From assembly GCA_019722365.1 (NCBI GenBank), contig JADFUC010000586.1:868001-932000 (forward strand): a stretch of 64,000 nucleotides of DNA. The letters run 5' to 3'. The stretch is from Lithospermum erythrorhizon. Taxonomy: Eukaryota > Streptophyta > Magnoliopsida > Boraginales > Boraginaceae. A program made the translations under genes and the position numbers. Position 1 is the stretch's first letter; each line of letters starts with the position of its first letter. A model generated the notes under the pieces. It was not told the origin of the DNA. It saw only the letters and a program-made list of their open reading frames with translations, and made no database searches. Positions 1-12,797 of this stretch are shown one piece after another.

Positions 1-1689
1 TAACCTTGTAAACGTTTGATACAAGCCTAATCTTGTATCCAAGATTTCACATCATAATGGACCAATCTTTTTTCGAGACATACTGCTGGACCCATTCTTT
101 TTCGACGTACATCTCTTCTTTTGGCCCATGATTGAGTCATGTATTTTTGAAAGGTTATATTTAACCTTCTTTTGGAGAGCTGAAGTTATGGAGGTTTAGC
201 GTATCATCCACTTTGTGGACAATTTTAAGAAGATCGAGTTTGATTTTGAAGAATTGATCATTTGTTGATTCATATAAGTTGGAGAATCTACATGTGATTT
301 CGATCTAACTGGCGTATAGATTTTATTATAATGATGGCATCGTAAATACTAAAGAATCGGAAGACAAGTTGTCATAATGACTTGAACAACAAGAACTTAA
401 AGTTATTACGATATTTAGTTTCATATTTTTTTTCTTAATATATTTCTTACTAGGTTTATATTTAATATTTGTCTATATAAAGACATTCTCTAATAATTGT
501 TATTATAAATTTACACAACAATTATCATCAATAATATTTCTACTTTATATTTTATCATTTCTACTAGTACTAGTAGTGAAAATGATTTCTGAGACCACCC
601 ATGATCTATCTCCATCTTGGTAGTGATATAAGCTGGAGAACTAATTTAGGCCATGATGTATAGTTTTCATTTGCTATAGACAAATGTAGTGTTGGTTGGA
701 TTAATAATTATGGATATATTAGTGGGCAATCAACACTGTTTTCAGTTCACTCCAGTGTCATATAGCAACACAAGTCTCAAGTGTACGAAAATACTTTATT
801 TACACTTGTGACTTGAGCATATGTTTTTGGAGGTATTGAGTTTGAGCCATGCAAAAGAGAGAAATGAGGAATTTAACTCATACCGGTTACCATCTAGCTC
901 TTGGCATTTTTACTTGATTTGATTGTAATTATTTCGCTTCCAATATTAATTAAGTGACCAATCAGTATGATGAGTATTCCTTGAACGCAAAAGGGCATAT
1001 ACTTAGTGGGAAATGAGGGACCATTAAGTTACAAATTTACCTCTCTGTTTTTTTGGAAGGTGTTAAAAGATCAGGACCTTTTATCATGACTTCTGCTTGT
1101 TACATACTTTGATCTATTAGTGTCAATTACGAATAAACTCACAATAATCCATCAATTTGCAATCCAGAAGATTACAAGTATGATTAGTCCGACCAAGTTA
1201 TATTAAAAAGTGCATAAATTAATTATAGTCTCACTATCTCTGATGATTCTTGATTCTTCAATCTTAAATAACAGTGAATATATTTGGCCTCAAGTTTGAA
1301 GTTTGTCCGCTACTGGTGTCTAATGGGCATGCTCAACCAAAACAAAAATAACTCCAGTACTGCACGGAAGATCCAGCTATGCATGTAGATTTTGAGATCC
1401 ATATTGGGCAGATTGCAGAATGAGTGTACTGTGACTACTAAAGTTCAATAAATGGAATCACTAATTTAGATCTTGTTTCTACTTTATCATGCAAAACAGT
1501 GTTACATAGTACGCCTAGGGCTAGCCACAAATGATGTAATCTTTAGACTATCCACGCAATAAATATTCGGCTCACCCGTCTACATCTCTTTATGCTTTTT
1601 ATTGTTTGGATGGTATTAATTAATTCATTCGTCATCCATAAAATCTTATTTTAATTTTATTTTGCCATTGTTGAGACTTCATATGAAAT
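1..1689. other. Intergenic, no gene recognised
   Basis: I see no coding exon here. The sequence is AT-rich with no open frame of note on either strand. No tRNA or clear element end was found. It may belong to the flank of a gene outside the window. Confidence 0.5.
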
Positions 1690-3850
1690 ATGCAATGTCC
1701 CACTTCTTATAACCTTACTATTTATAAAATCATGTAGCTTATATTTTTCTCTTTTTATATTACTAATTACTATATTACCTTTACTATAATATTTTCTATA
1801 TATTAGTGAAAAAATATGTAATAATTAATAAGTCCTAAATCTTTGCAATTCTATAACAAATTCTATAACATAGTTGGACTTATTTTTCTCTCTTTTATAA
1901 TATGTGCAACAATTTTATTTCATTTCATACTTATGCTAATCATCATATGTTCATTAACATTTTCGTCCAATTATATAAAAACTCAATATTTTTACTAACA
2001 AGATAAAAGTGATCGATATAATAATTGATTTTTAATTTTATCATAATAAGTAAATTATATTTTAATACAATAAATTAGTCCACCATACTAAAAAAATTTG
2101 TATGATAATTATTAAATTATAAATTGAAAAATTAATCCAAAATTACTATTAAATAATATATATCTAAATTATTAAGTGTGATACATTGTATTACATTTCA
2201 ATAATTGAAAAAGTGCTGTCAGATATCTAATACTCCTCCATCCCCAATAGATCAAGCGGCGCTTAAATTTGAATTTTCAATAAATTAAATATTAAATTCA
2301 AATATTTTTATTTCTCATGTATAATATTTGGTGAAAAATTAATAAATAATAATATTTTCAATGCATTTCTTAAGATTGACATTAAATTTTATTCAAATCA
2401 AAATTACGTTTATACGGCGCGTAAAAGTTTATCAATTCAAGACTTAAATCAAGCATGCCAATAATTTAGTATGGAGGGAATAAAAGATTTGGATATTTTA
2501 TTTCAAATTTTAATTTTTTTTATTATAAATATATGTTGCTTTATGTTTAAATAAAATATCTTTATCTATAAATTGTAGATGAAATTATTAATTAGTTGAA
2601 TTCAATATATGAAAGTAAATTCTAAAAATCCCAAATTTCTTCACTATTTAATAATTCGTCCGTCCCAATTTACTTGATCTTGTAACAAAAATTTCTCTCC
2701 TTTCCTTTTTACTTGATTATATAGAAATTCAATGCAACTAAATCTTTCCACTTTTATCCCTTAATAAAGTATTTTTTATTTTCATAATTACTCAGTATTT
2801 TTTATGAAGTACCTTTTCTTTTTGGAGGTATATTAGTAATATTAATCAAACTCTTAATAAAGTATTTTTTTACCTACGACAAGAATCGGGACGGAGAGAG
2901 TATTGATTAGTAATTAATAAATTAAATAAGAGTATATTGTCATAATAATACATATACTAACTAAATAAGAGAATATATTAGCATAATAATACTTATATTA
3001 ATTTTCTCTATACCAAATATAAGTCATCTATATTATGGTCTGGGGTGCATGCATGAATATGTATATTATAAATTTATAATCCACTTTATTGATGAACATT
3101 CGATGTACAAATCGATACCCTCATCATCTATTTGAATGACTTCTTATGAGCTTTTATATTAAACTTGTTATTTATGTCAAAATTTTAAAATCACATATAT
3201 ACTATTAAGGTTTAAATTTTTAAAAAAATTATTACACAATATATAGTTTTTATAAGAGGTATGTCATTTTTATTCAATTGATTTTCAATATAACTCATTT
3301 GGAGTATTTCATTCGAACAAAAAACATCTAATGCGTGGGCCTCTTTCGACTGCTTTTATGTGGCTAAATCAGAAAAATTTCAAAAAAAAAGTGTCTTCAT
3401 ATTCTACTTTGGCAGAATATTATCGGTCAATCATCAATTAAAATATTAAAATAAATACATAAAATAAAAATTGAATAGTAGAACTATGAATAATTTATAC
3501 TATTAATCAATCGGTAAGTCGACAAGTTTTCTAACAATAAATAAAATAACATAAGGTGTATTTTATTTTTTAAAAAAAGAAAAATGATATTTTCTAACAA
3601 TAAATATAATTACATAATGTGCATTTTTTATTAAACCTTGAAAATGAAGAGTAGTATGATAACAAAACTTTTAAATCTACTATTAAAATTATATTTTTTT
3701 TTAAAATTATAAAGGATGATATAATGATGAATAAATGAATTATAATATAAATTAAAAGAATAATTTATAAATTTACTTAAATGTTAATTACTTTATTTTA
3801 TTGTAACAATTTAAATATTTAAAATACGAATAATTACGTGCAACACACGA
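1690..3850 (+). repeat. AT-rich dispersed repeat, copy 1 (inverted relative to copy 2)
   Basis: Most of this stretch matches the reverse complement of 22335-25140, in the same order. Examples: the segment around 3045-3115 (CTTTATTGATGAACATTC) pairs with 23605-23690; 3281-3345 pairs with 23079-23145; 1826-2120 pairs with 24570-24850; 3811-3847 pairs with 22335-22375. No coding capacity is evident, so the family cannot be named from sequence alone. Stowaway-like MITEs are embedded in it, at about 2231-2480 and 2650-2902. A segment at about 23230-23480 in copy 2 has no counterpart here. Confidence 0.7.
2650..2902. mobile_element. Stowaway-like MITE
   Basis: The ends are imperfect inverted repeats: CGTCCGTCCCAATTTACTTG near 2657 and ATCGGGACGGAGAGAGTATT near 2885. 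This CTCCCTCCGTCCC-like terminus is typical of Stowaway-type MITEs in plants. The element is about 250 bp, AT-rich and without coding capacity. Confidence 0.55.
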
Positions 3851-5596
3851 CATTTCACTAAGATCGTATGATAACATAACCAACATATCTCGCCTCGCCT
3901 TTAACTACTCCCTAGTAGTTCATTTATCAATACTTGGTGAAACAATCACACCTCCATATGGTTGACACTGAACAAAAATAAAGAGCATATGTATATAATT
4001 ATTGTTGTCTAAATAATTAAATATGTTGTCAAGTGATATATACGGAGTAATTTTTGTTTGGTTTATTAATTTGCTGGGCAAAAGAGCAAGCAGGCAACTT
4101 GACATTGTACAAAAACTGAATGAATGAAGATATATGTAGGCCTGTTATCTGGGCTCGATCCGACATCAAATTTAATCGCTGATCGGATAAGCTACGATAC
4201 CGCGAACCTGGACCGAGCACTTAACGGATATTGGGGACCGTAACCTATCCGATAGCTGAACCTACTTCGATAATTAGTTCGACCGCCTCATGATCCAATA
4301 CGATAAACCCCAAATCAAAAAAAACACAAATCAGTTAACCCACCTCCCAAATCAAAACAAGAAAATAAAAAATTCAACATTCATTGATTCTTAATACAAA
4401 TTAAAATCATTCATCTAATAAATCTAAACTGTAATCAAGGATGATTATGCTTGGAATCGAATTAAGGTCAAATTTATAAAAAAATCATCATCAAGTAAAA
4501 ATTGTGAGAACTTCTATAAATCACCATTCACTGCATTCTACTAATCGCTTTCTCTCAAAGGCATTGATGAATGAAGGCTCAGATTTATGCAAATCATCAT
4601 TGTCTCTTGCAGAGTAGCTCCAAGAGGGTGAAGAGGAACAGAGACCGGATGAGTGTTGGTAGACAAGATATCACAATGTGGATCATATAGATCTTGCAAG
4701 TGCAAAAGGCATTAAAGTGGGGAAACAATTCTGGGAGGCGTGAAGAAATGGGTAAGAAACCCTACTTCACTTATTATATACCCCTCCCCTACTTATCTGA
4801 TTCTGACCTAAGTTTTTTATCTGCCCTGCCTTTGTCAGTTTCTACCAAAAACAAGAACCGCATCCCGACCAATATCCTATTTACGTATATTCTATCCGGC
4901 TTGTTTTAATCGGTACCGCGCTTCGACATCTTATCTAAAGAACAACAACTATATATATGTATAAAAAAGAGATGAAAGTGTCATCTTAAGGATCTCTACA
5001 CGCTTATACTCTTGAGCAACATGAAGAACGTAAATCGTGATATATGTCACAACTTACCAGGGGACTAATAGTTCTCACTTAACCAAGTCAATACAAGAAC
5101 GCTCCTACAGAGTCGAACCTACGCCGCATGGTATGCAGGAGCAATCACCACCACCGCCGCCTTTATCGGGCTGAAATGCTATTTAAAAGTAAAAAGATAT
5201 TTATGCATGTTCTTTGCTTCGGATGGTACCATCAACCATATATGTGAATTCCATACGGTCAAAGTAGTAATAAGCTAAAATATGGATGCTAATTACTCCC
5301 TCCATCCCATGAAAATTATCCCTTTTAGGAAAGGAAGGAAAACATTGATGAATTTAGATTTTTTATGTTCGTCCGTTAGATTTCATTAATTGTGTTTTCC
5401 ATTGCCACACTAATGCCTTGTAGAGGCAGAAGGAGATCGAAGAAGAATTGTATAGACTTCCCGTTTATGGTGATTCTTTTGTTGATATAAGCTGCTCTCA
5501 GTTAAAAGATACAGAAAAGAAGAATATTGGATAATGTAGTACTGGTACTTGTTTTGTGTAAACAAACTTATGCATACAATTATACAAATCAGTGAT
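3851..5596. other. Intergenic stretch with possible hAT-like and SINE-like fragments
   Basis: No gene is seen. Around 4137 the sequence TAGGCCTGTTATCTGGGCTC resembles the terminus of a non-autonomous hAT element, and 4150-4300 is locally GC-richer with GATCCGA/CGGATA motifs of the kind also seen at the end of the hAT element at 11761. No convincing opposite end was found. On the minus strand at about 5105-5160, GGTTCGACTC resembles a Pol III B box, so a SINE fragment is possible. A lone MITE-type end (ACTCCCTCCATCCC) lies near 5295. Confidence 0.35.
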
Positions 5597-8500
5597 TTAC
5601 AGTAATTTAAGCATTTTGAGACGTTCTTCGTGTTCTGAGTTCAGCTTTGGAGGGGTGTAACATCCATGAAGATCCTCAACTATATACTCCTGCATTTTCA
5701 CCAACAGGAGAAAAAGTAAACACTTGGTGAAAAAGAGACCTCAAATGTGTAAGAATATAATAAAAGAACCAGGTAAAATGTGCCTATAACCTGCTTCTAG
5801 TTGCGAAAACCATGCAAATGATATGTTGTCTGTTGATTTTTGGACGATCCCGACTAACTATAAACTATGCTAATCACTTCACACATATAGTTGGCATGAA
5901 CATACCATCAGTTCAAGTGCCAAACCTTGCATCAATTACTTATGCCAATGTATATAAACAAAATTGAAATGCCTTAAATGCGGGCATCCCCTTGAGACTT
6001 GAGAAGGTTGTTAATTCAAGAGCAGGAACATGATGAATTTGTAGTATGTTATTTCCAAAATGAGAATACCGACAAAGATTAATGTGAAAAACATAAATTA
6101 TATGCTAAAGTCCAGCAACAATAAGCAAACACCACCGGCACCACCCAACACATGAACATTCACATGTGTGTAGTGAGGGGCTCAAGTTGTAAAGCAAGGA
6201 TAAGAGATTCTAAGTCGAGTGGTGAGCTTTCCAGTCTAAAGTTGGAATTGAAAATTTTGAGCACCGAACTTAAAAAACATACCTGTGTGAGTTCTCTTTT
6301 CGTGAGAATGTGATAATGCGTCTGCCAGATCCTCTGGAGAGCCATAGTAGCAGCCAGGAACCCATAGGCAATGCCCAGAATGACAAAAATCACGCCAAAT
6401 ACGATAACCAGTCCAAAGCAAGCTTCCATTGATACCGGAAAACAATCCAAAATACCCCAACCATAACAACAGTTCTGACAACCAGCAATCCCAGGGTCAT
6501 TTCCATTGATGGATGAGCAATGCAGTATGAGCCCGAAAAATCCAAGAAACATGAAGAAGCAGAGGACTCCTGAATTTGATTGAATTGTCAAATCTCAAAA
6601 GAAATTAGATAAACAAAACAGGAGCTTATATGCTGCAGCAGGTATGTTCTTAATTCTAAATTTCTAATAACCACACAGCAAAGAAACTGTAGCAAATAAA
6701 TGCATATCTGACATTACAAATTTGTTTATCAAACCAAAAGGCAGAGCTCACAAGCACCATTTGCATTTGCATATAGGGTAAGCTCATATCTGAGGTTTCT
6801 GAAACCAATATACATAGTAATCTTCACACCTAAAACTAATTAAAATAAAAGTTGTGAAGGAAGAGATATGAAATGAGTATTCTCTGGAAACATCATAATA
6901 CATCAACACCGACATTCTCCAATGCCGCTGAAGAAACTCCCGTACGCAACCTCATGCCTGTTATAACAAGGAGGTTGTTTCCAAATTGACCCAAGAATGA
7001 AGTGCAAACACTATCTACTACTTCACAATAGATAAGAAGCGTAGGTAGTGTAATGAGTCATTTTGATTTATTCCATTATATACTTGTATCCAAGAGCTAG
7101 AGAATATAAAATGTTTTGACTCCATAGGACATGGAAAAAAAGTCTGGCAACTTCATAATAAGTGACTTAATGACATTATTCTTGAACTATGTCCTAAAAG
7201 AATGAAAAAAAAAATAACAAAACATTTCTGACACCAACTAACAATTTTCCGAGTTTTCATGTCCTATCAAATTTTAGAAGGAAGCAGCATCCTTGAGAAA
7301 GACCATCTAGGAGGAGAACGAGCGCTGGAGATCCTCTTTTTACTAATCAGGATTAAAGGAAGTCAAACGAATGAAATTTTCATAGTAAACTTCAAATGCA
7401 AAATCCATGCATCTCATATACGAAGCGGGATGCCTTAGAAAGTAACATAGTAGTGTATGAAAGTTAAGACCTATTATCAGTTGAAAAATCAAATATTACG
7501 GCTCAATCGTTGTACTCCTCCATCTCTGTTTCATTAGGAAATATAGGAACAACATTTACTGAGTAACAGTTTAATATCAATGTAACTCAAACCTAGTTCT
7601 TGCACCACACGTCCTGCTTCCTTTTGAAGGAATAAGAAGAAAAGGGTGATGCAGGTAATATAATTGATGTAAAAGTTGGGGACAAATATCAGTAGCTAGA
7701 AGATATGTCAACTTCAAATGTTTTTTTCAACTTCATTTTCTGATTCTGTGGCCAAAGTTTACCTATACAATAGTAAAAGGGAATGGGATGTTTGGAAAGC
7801 AAGCCATCCCAGCTATCATCAAAAGAATTCCTAAAATTTCCATCTTTGTCCATCAAGTACGCAATTACAGCCATTGCAGCAATCACCTACAATGAAAATA
7901 AAAGAGAAATGTGTTAATTGGCAAGATCAAATTTGAGATCTGGTTATTCTATGAACTTAAAAGACAACAATAGAATACTAACATTCAATTCATAACAAGA
8001 ATCTACCTAAATACTAATAACAATTACGACTCACTATAACAATGATATTTTAAAGATACGAGTCATAATTAGATTCTGATAAACATACAAATACCAACTT
8101 AAATGACTAGATTAAAATTTCATAGTTCAAATTTCAAACATCTCAAATTCCTTCTTTTATATGCCAAACACTCTTTATCGGTCAAGTTTTCACTTAATAT
8201 CGTGAAATACTAATTTGATGGTTTCTCCAAACTAATTTGTTTTTGGTACTTCATGTCAGCTTATCAACAAGAAAGGAAAATGCATACTTACAGTTTGAAC
8301 AGAGATAAATACAAGAAAAACATCCCGAGCCACAAACAGCCGGAACTTTATTTTGCGCCAAGAGTTATCCTCAATTTTGGCAATTCGGAGATGGAATTGA
8401 GCTTTACATGTAGTGCAATGTGAAAATGCAAAACCTTCCTGCATTTGAAAATCCAAATAGTAATGAAGATAGCACACAATGGAAATGCTTTTAGGGCGCA

Positions 8501-10704
8501 CCAGTTGCTCACCTTGACTGATCTCCAATGATCTAGGCATGAGCGATGCACAAACTGCTGGGTTCCCTTGCACATGCATGGGGATAGTAGTTCATCATCT
8601 GCAAAAGGAAACTAATTAAATAATGATGAAAAGAAGAGTCAGGTAACACGAAATTATGCAAGTATTATCTGTAAAAGGGAAGACGTCAAGAACAAACAGA
8701 GTAGAGTAAAAAAAACAGCGTAGAGTAATATCTCAGAGCAAGACGAGGAATAAGGTAGGTGCTGCTTCCTGGTTCAGAACCCTCAAAGAAAGAATCAATA
8801 TAGTATAGAACAATAAACTGGAGGTGAAAGTCGAATGACAGAGGAAAAGGAAATCTTGATGGAAAGGAAGTTTTCAGATGCCTCTAAACATCAAATTGAA
8901 GGCAATAGAGTCATTGCAGTTAAACTATGTCAAACGCCCTTCAACTAATTACACCTCCAGACTTCTATTTCTTTCTTATTCAAGGTACCACTAATATTAC
9001 TTTGGTTGTAAAGTGAAAAACATGATAAAAAGAGTAAAAACAGCAGAAAGAAACTTACCTAGACACCCTGCATTGTCAATATTATTTCTATAAGGGAATA
9101 TTAGCAAGAAAATGGACACTAAGCTCTAACTTCTATGCTAACATCATTACACTCTCGAAGTTATTCATTAGTATAAAAAATTTACAATGCATAAGTGTCG
9201 AATAACCTACTCTATTGGACTATATGCGGATTTTGTACATCACCCAACAAATATAGTGTAACTTCGTGCTAACTTCGTAAATGTTGACGATTGATCATTA
9301 GAGTTAGTGAGGGTTGATCGAGGGCTTGGCCATCATCGGCCAGGAGGTAATAAATTGACGGTGTGTAAATTAAATAAATGTATCAGAATGCGTTTGATAA
9401 CACGTACAAATGTACAAATTTTCCAATGTTAGAGTATATTTGTAATCATTTTTTGTTAAATAGAATTTCATCACAGAAGTACGTTTATGCGTAAATGTGA
9501 TAAAAAAGCTTTAAAATAAATCAAAGAAAAAAAATTAGTACAATTAGCACCATAAAAGTGTTAACTTACCATGAAGCGTCCACATATCTGCTTGAGATGA
9601 GCATGAAAATGCAAAAACAGAAGGGTTCAATCTGATTTATAACACATAAATCTCTAATCAACTTGATGTGAATAAACTAAACACTGCATTTAGGACTCCA
9701 AATACCTTAAAGCAACATGACATAAATTCTTGGTCATATATATACAAAATCATCCAGAATATCTAACACATGTACACACACACACATATAGACTCCCTCC
9801 AACTCAAAAAGATTGTCAATTGGGATTTTCCGCCAAACTTAACAAACATTGCGGCCTTAATTGACACACGTAACTATGAATTGAATTAAAATTATCTTGT
9901 TAACCTTCAAATCTGTTAAAAATTCAATCTTTTAATACAATTTTCACCCAATATTATACTCCCTTCATGAATATTTCATGATGATTGTCTAGTTCATTTT
10001 CAGTGGTCAAAATTAACAAACTTTTTATCTTAACTGACACACATTAACTTTGTTTCGAATTGAAAAAGCAAGTTAATACTAAAATACATTAAAAATGCTA
10101 TCTTTTGATTAAAAATTCACCAAATATTATACAAATTCCATTCAAAATTTAACTAACCAACCATAAAAAAAATCAAAACCTTACAATCAATTTGGGATGG
10201 CGGGAGTATATAAGAACCGCTTCCTCCGTTTTTTATTAGTTGTCATTGCCAAAAAAAATTGTTTGAAAATAATTATCCTTTAACATAATAAATAATAATT
10301 TTATATTTTCAATGTAATTTTTCATTAACAACCAACCACCAACCAATGATATTGTTTATGATATTATTTTAATTAATTGTTATTTGTAATTTTTGACTAT
10401 TTTTTCTTTTCATTAATCTACGTGCACAGGGTAAAACGACAATAAAAAAAGCGGAAGCGGAAGGAGTAGTTATTAAGGTAATATTAATACCATTTTCTTG
10501 ATCATGTTCAAGGCAAATTCTGCAACATGGCAATGATCCAGACTCAAGATCATCGCTTTGGGTCTCATTAGAGCTTCCAGATGATGATGATGATGATAAT
10601 GATGATGAATTTGGAGGCTCAATTAATGATAAAGTCTCCTCATGGTGGTCTTGAAGCAGAGGATCTGAGTCCCCTGCTTCCTCTAGCTCAATATCCCCTT
10701 TCAT
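5597..10704 (-). CDS. Membrane RING-CH (MARCH-like) E3 ubiquitin ligase, six exons
   Basis: Likely an E3 ubiquitin ligase anchored in an endomembrane. Exons (minus): 10704-10491, 8598-8513, 8438-8292, 7886-7763, 6569-6283 and 5689-5597. All junctions are GT-AG, the frame is continuous, and the product is 316 aa. After an acidic and serine-rich N-terminus (poly-Ser at about 33-45) comes a C4HC3 RING-variant domain: CRIC (61-64), CMC (79-81), H89, C92 and CTTC (108-111). RING-CH domains recruit E2 enzymes. Three hydrophobic segments follow, at about 139-161, 184-207 and 241-269. A Cys-rich loop (CQNCC, GILDC) lies between the last two. The C-terminus, ending HEERLKMLKLL, is typical of this plant family. 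The start is the first ATG before the acidic leader. Intron 1 holds a MITE and a candidate microexon (see 9570-9587). The domain call is firm; the substrate is unknown. Confidence 0.93.
9570..9587 (-). other. Candidate 18-nt microexon in the RING-CH ligase gene
   Basis: Inside intron 1, an acceptor (CAAGCAG) and a strong donor (GGTAAGTTAA) bracket exactly 18 nt. Exon 1 ends in phase 1 (a lone G) and exon 2 starts with AT. Inserting the 18 nt keeps the frame and adds six residues (MWTLHD) between the CRIC pair and the CMC pair of the RING-CH domain. The protein would become 322 aa. The sites are directly visible; use in a transcript is inference. Confidence 0.4.
9790..10208. mobile_element. 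MITE-like inverted-repeat element (intron 1)
   Basis: The left end is GACTCCCTCCAACTCAAAAA, followed by GATTGTCAATTGG. The right end, CAATCAATTTGGGATGGCGG followed by GAGTATA, is its imperfect complement. A second internal CTCCCTTCATGAA motif at about 9959 suggests two nested or tandem elements. There is no coding capacity. Confidence 0.5.
10223..10470. mobile_element. MITE in intron 1 of the RING-CH ligase gene
   Basis: The inverted ends are GCTTCCTCCGTTTTTTATTA near 10219 and AAAAAAAGCGGAAGCGGAAG near 10444. It is about 250 bp, AT-rich, and ends about 20 bp from the splice donor of exon 1 (10490/10489 on the minus strand). A related copy lies at about 23790-24043; both share a stretch around CCAATGATATTGTT / its complement. 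Confidence 0.55.
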
Positions 10705-11760
10705 TATATCAATTTTTTCACTTATTCATTAACAACATTAACAAAATGTAGAGATGACTTCAATAACAGGATCCGGAACCACTATTCATCGAATGTGTAC
10801 GTGTAGATTTTGGGTGAGTTATACTAGGCAACTCGTGTGACAGTTTCGATTAAAATAATGTTAATAATGGGAATCGAAATCTTTCTTGTCTAATTTCACT
10901 ACTAAATCATTCTTACTAACAAAATGTGAAAATACTTATTGCTACTCAACGAGGGTGAACCCATTGATTCTGAGCTATAGTGTTGGCCCATTTGATTGAA
11001 TCATCTCAAGTGTGGACCTTTTGTTTCGGTACAATAAAAATTAACGCGACTAATCAATGTAGTTCCAGTATCGTTCAATATTTGAAATGACATGATTTAA
11101 TATAATATATTCATTTGATATTCGTTAAAACATAGTCGTTTATAATTTCATACACATTTTTTATAAGAGTTGACAAAGGTAGACCATTACTCGCTTAGGC
11201 GAGGAGTAATTGAGGAATATTTGGGTACAATAGAAAATATTTGAGGGAGTCTTTTCATTTTATAAATAATTTTGATTATTACGAGAAAAAAAAAATTAGC
11301 CGGCCAGGAGCTTGTGCGTCGCGGATGGCAATGACTTTACAAATTTCTTGTCGGCTAGTGGTCTGTGGCTAGAGCAGCGAGCAGTCTTTACGTGTCAGTG
11401 TGATTGATTCTTATTTTTGGTTCTCTACATTTAATTGATATTTTGACATATTATTTCATAGAATTTAATTTTTTTGCGCAATATTTTTTATTTTTCAAGA
11501 TTTATAAAGAGACTAGGTTTGATTGATTTGGACATAAAAAAATTCCAATTTTATCTTTTTCTTATTAAAAAGATAATTAAATAATATGTTAATGATATGG
11601 AGAGAAGAGAAAATGATGTGGTTAGGAGATAAAGTGGAATATTTTTTTTGAAATATCTCTTATTGTAGAGTGCAAAATATTTATGAAGATATTTGATGAT
11701 ATGAAAAGAAATAATATGATGTGACATAAAATATTTAGGAGATGAATTCGCCGTATTGAA
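10705..11760. other. Intergenic, upstream of the RING-CH ligase gene
   Basis: This is the presumed promoter side of the minus-strand ligase gene. No gene is seen. A locally GC-rich patch at about 11299-11390 stands out from the AT-rich surroundings but has no recognised identity. Confidence 0.4.
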
Positions 11761-12179
11761 TAGGGGTTTGGTTGGATTTGGATAAAAGTACGGTCGGTTC
11801 AATCGGTCCGATCCGACGATTTTCGGATAGCTTGATCCCGGACGGACAGTTTTTAAACATGTTACAGCCCAAGGCCCCGGGTAGATCCGGTTATTGGTCG
11901 TCGGACGGATTATAGCAAGTCGGTCCCGATTTCTGATTAATTTTTAAATAAAACAAAATGAGTAAGTATAACATGAAATTAGAATCCTAAGGCCTAAGCG
12001 ATGAAACATTTATGTCTCGTTTCTTAAGCGATCGGAAACAATGAGACCCCCCACAAATGGAATTTCTCGGGCGCTCTACGACTCACCAGTTCCAGACCTC
12101 GGCATGCGGAGAGGAAATCAACGATATTGTTCTTGATTTACGTAAGTGGTTTCATTTTAATATTTATTTTTAACTTGTT

Positions 12180-12780
12180 CTCCTACTTTTGATTATGTTT
12201 CATTTTAGTTTATTATTTCTAATATTTGATTATGTTTAATTTTAGTTTATTATCTCAATTTTTTTCATTTCGAATTTGTTTATTATTTTTAGTTATTATT
12301 TCGAATTTGTTTATTAATTTTAGTTATTTTTTCGAATGTTATTATTTGTTTAAGTTTATTGATTTTTTTAATTTTAAATGTTTAAGTTTATTATTTCTGT
12401 AATTTTGAATGTTTAATTTCGAGATTATGAATGAGTTTAATTTTAGTATATAAGTTTATATTGATTTCTGTAATTTATGAATGTTTATTAATTTTAGTAT
12501 ATAAGTTTATAAGTTTATTAATTTTAGTATATAAGTTTATTGATTTCCAGTTGTTTATTAATTTTAGTATATATTTTAGTATATAAGTTTATTGATTTCC
12601 AGATTTTAGTAATTTTCAAATTTGTTTATTAATTTTAGTATATAAGTTTATTGATTTGGTCTCCTTTATATTGATTTGTTTAATTTTAGTATATAAGTGT
12701 ATATTGATTTCTGTAATTTATGAATGTTTAATTTCTGTAATATTGATTTGTTTAATTTTAGTATATATTTGTTTGTTTGT
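12180..12780 (+). repeat. Degenerate short-unit repeats inside the hAT element
   Basis: The motif TTTAGTATATAAGTTTATTG and shortened forms of it recur many times in the non-coding 5' part of the element, before the transposase remnant. Spacing is irregular, so this is a slipped or scrambled minisatellite rather than a clean array. Confidence 0.6.
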
Positions 12781-12797
12781 GTTCTACCAGGAGTTAA

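Noticed and set aside
4137..4959. Complete hAT-type MITE
   Set aside because: The left end looks right and GATATATG/TATATATG match at 7 of 8 positions, but the putative right end does not mirror the left; AT-rich matches are cheap.
5105..5160. Possible tRNA gene on the minus strand (GGTTCGACTC)
   Set aside because: Only a B-box-like motif is present; no cloverleaf arms or acceptor stem could be formed. At most a SINE fragment.
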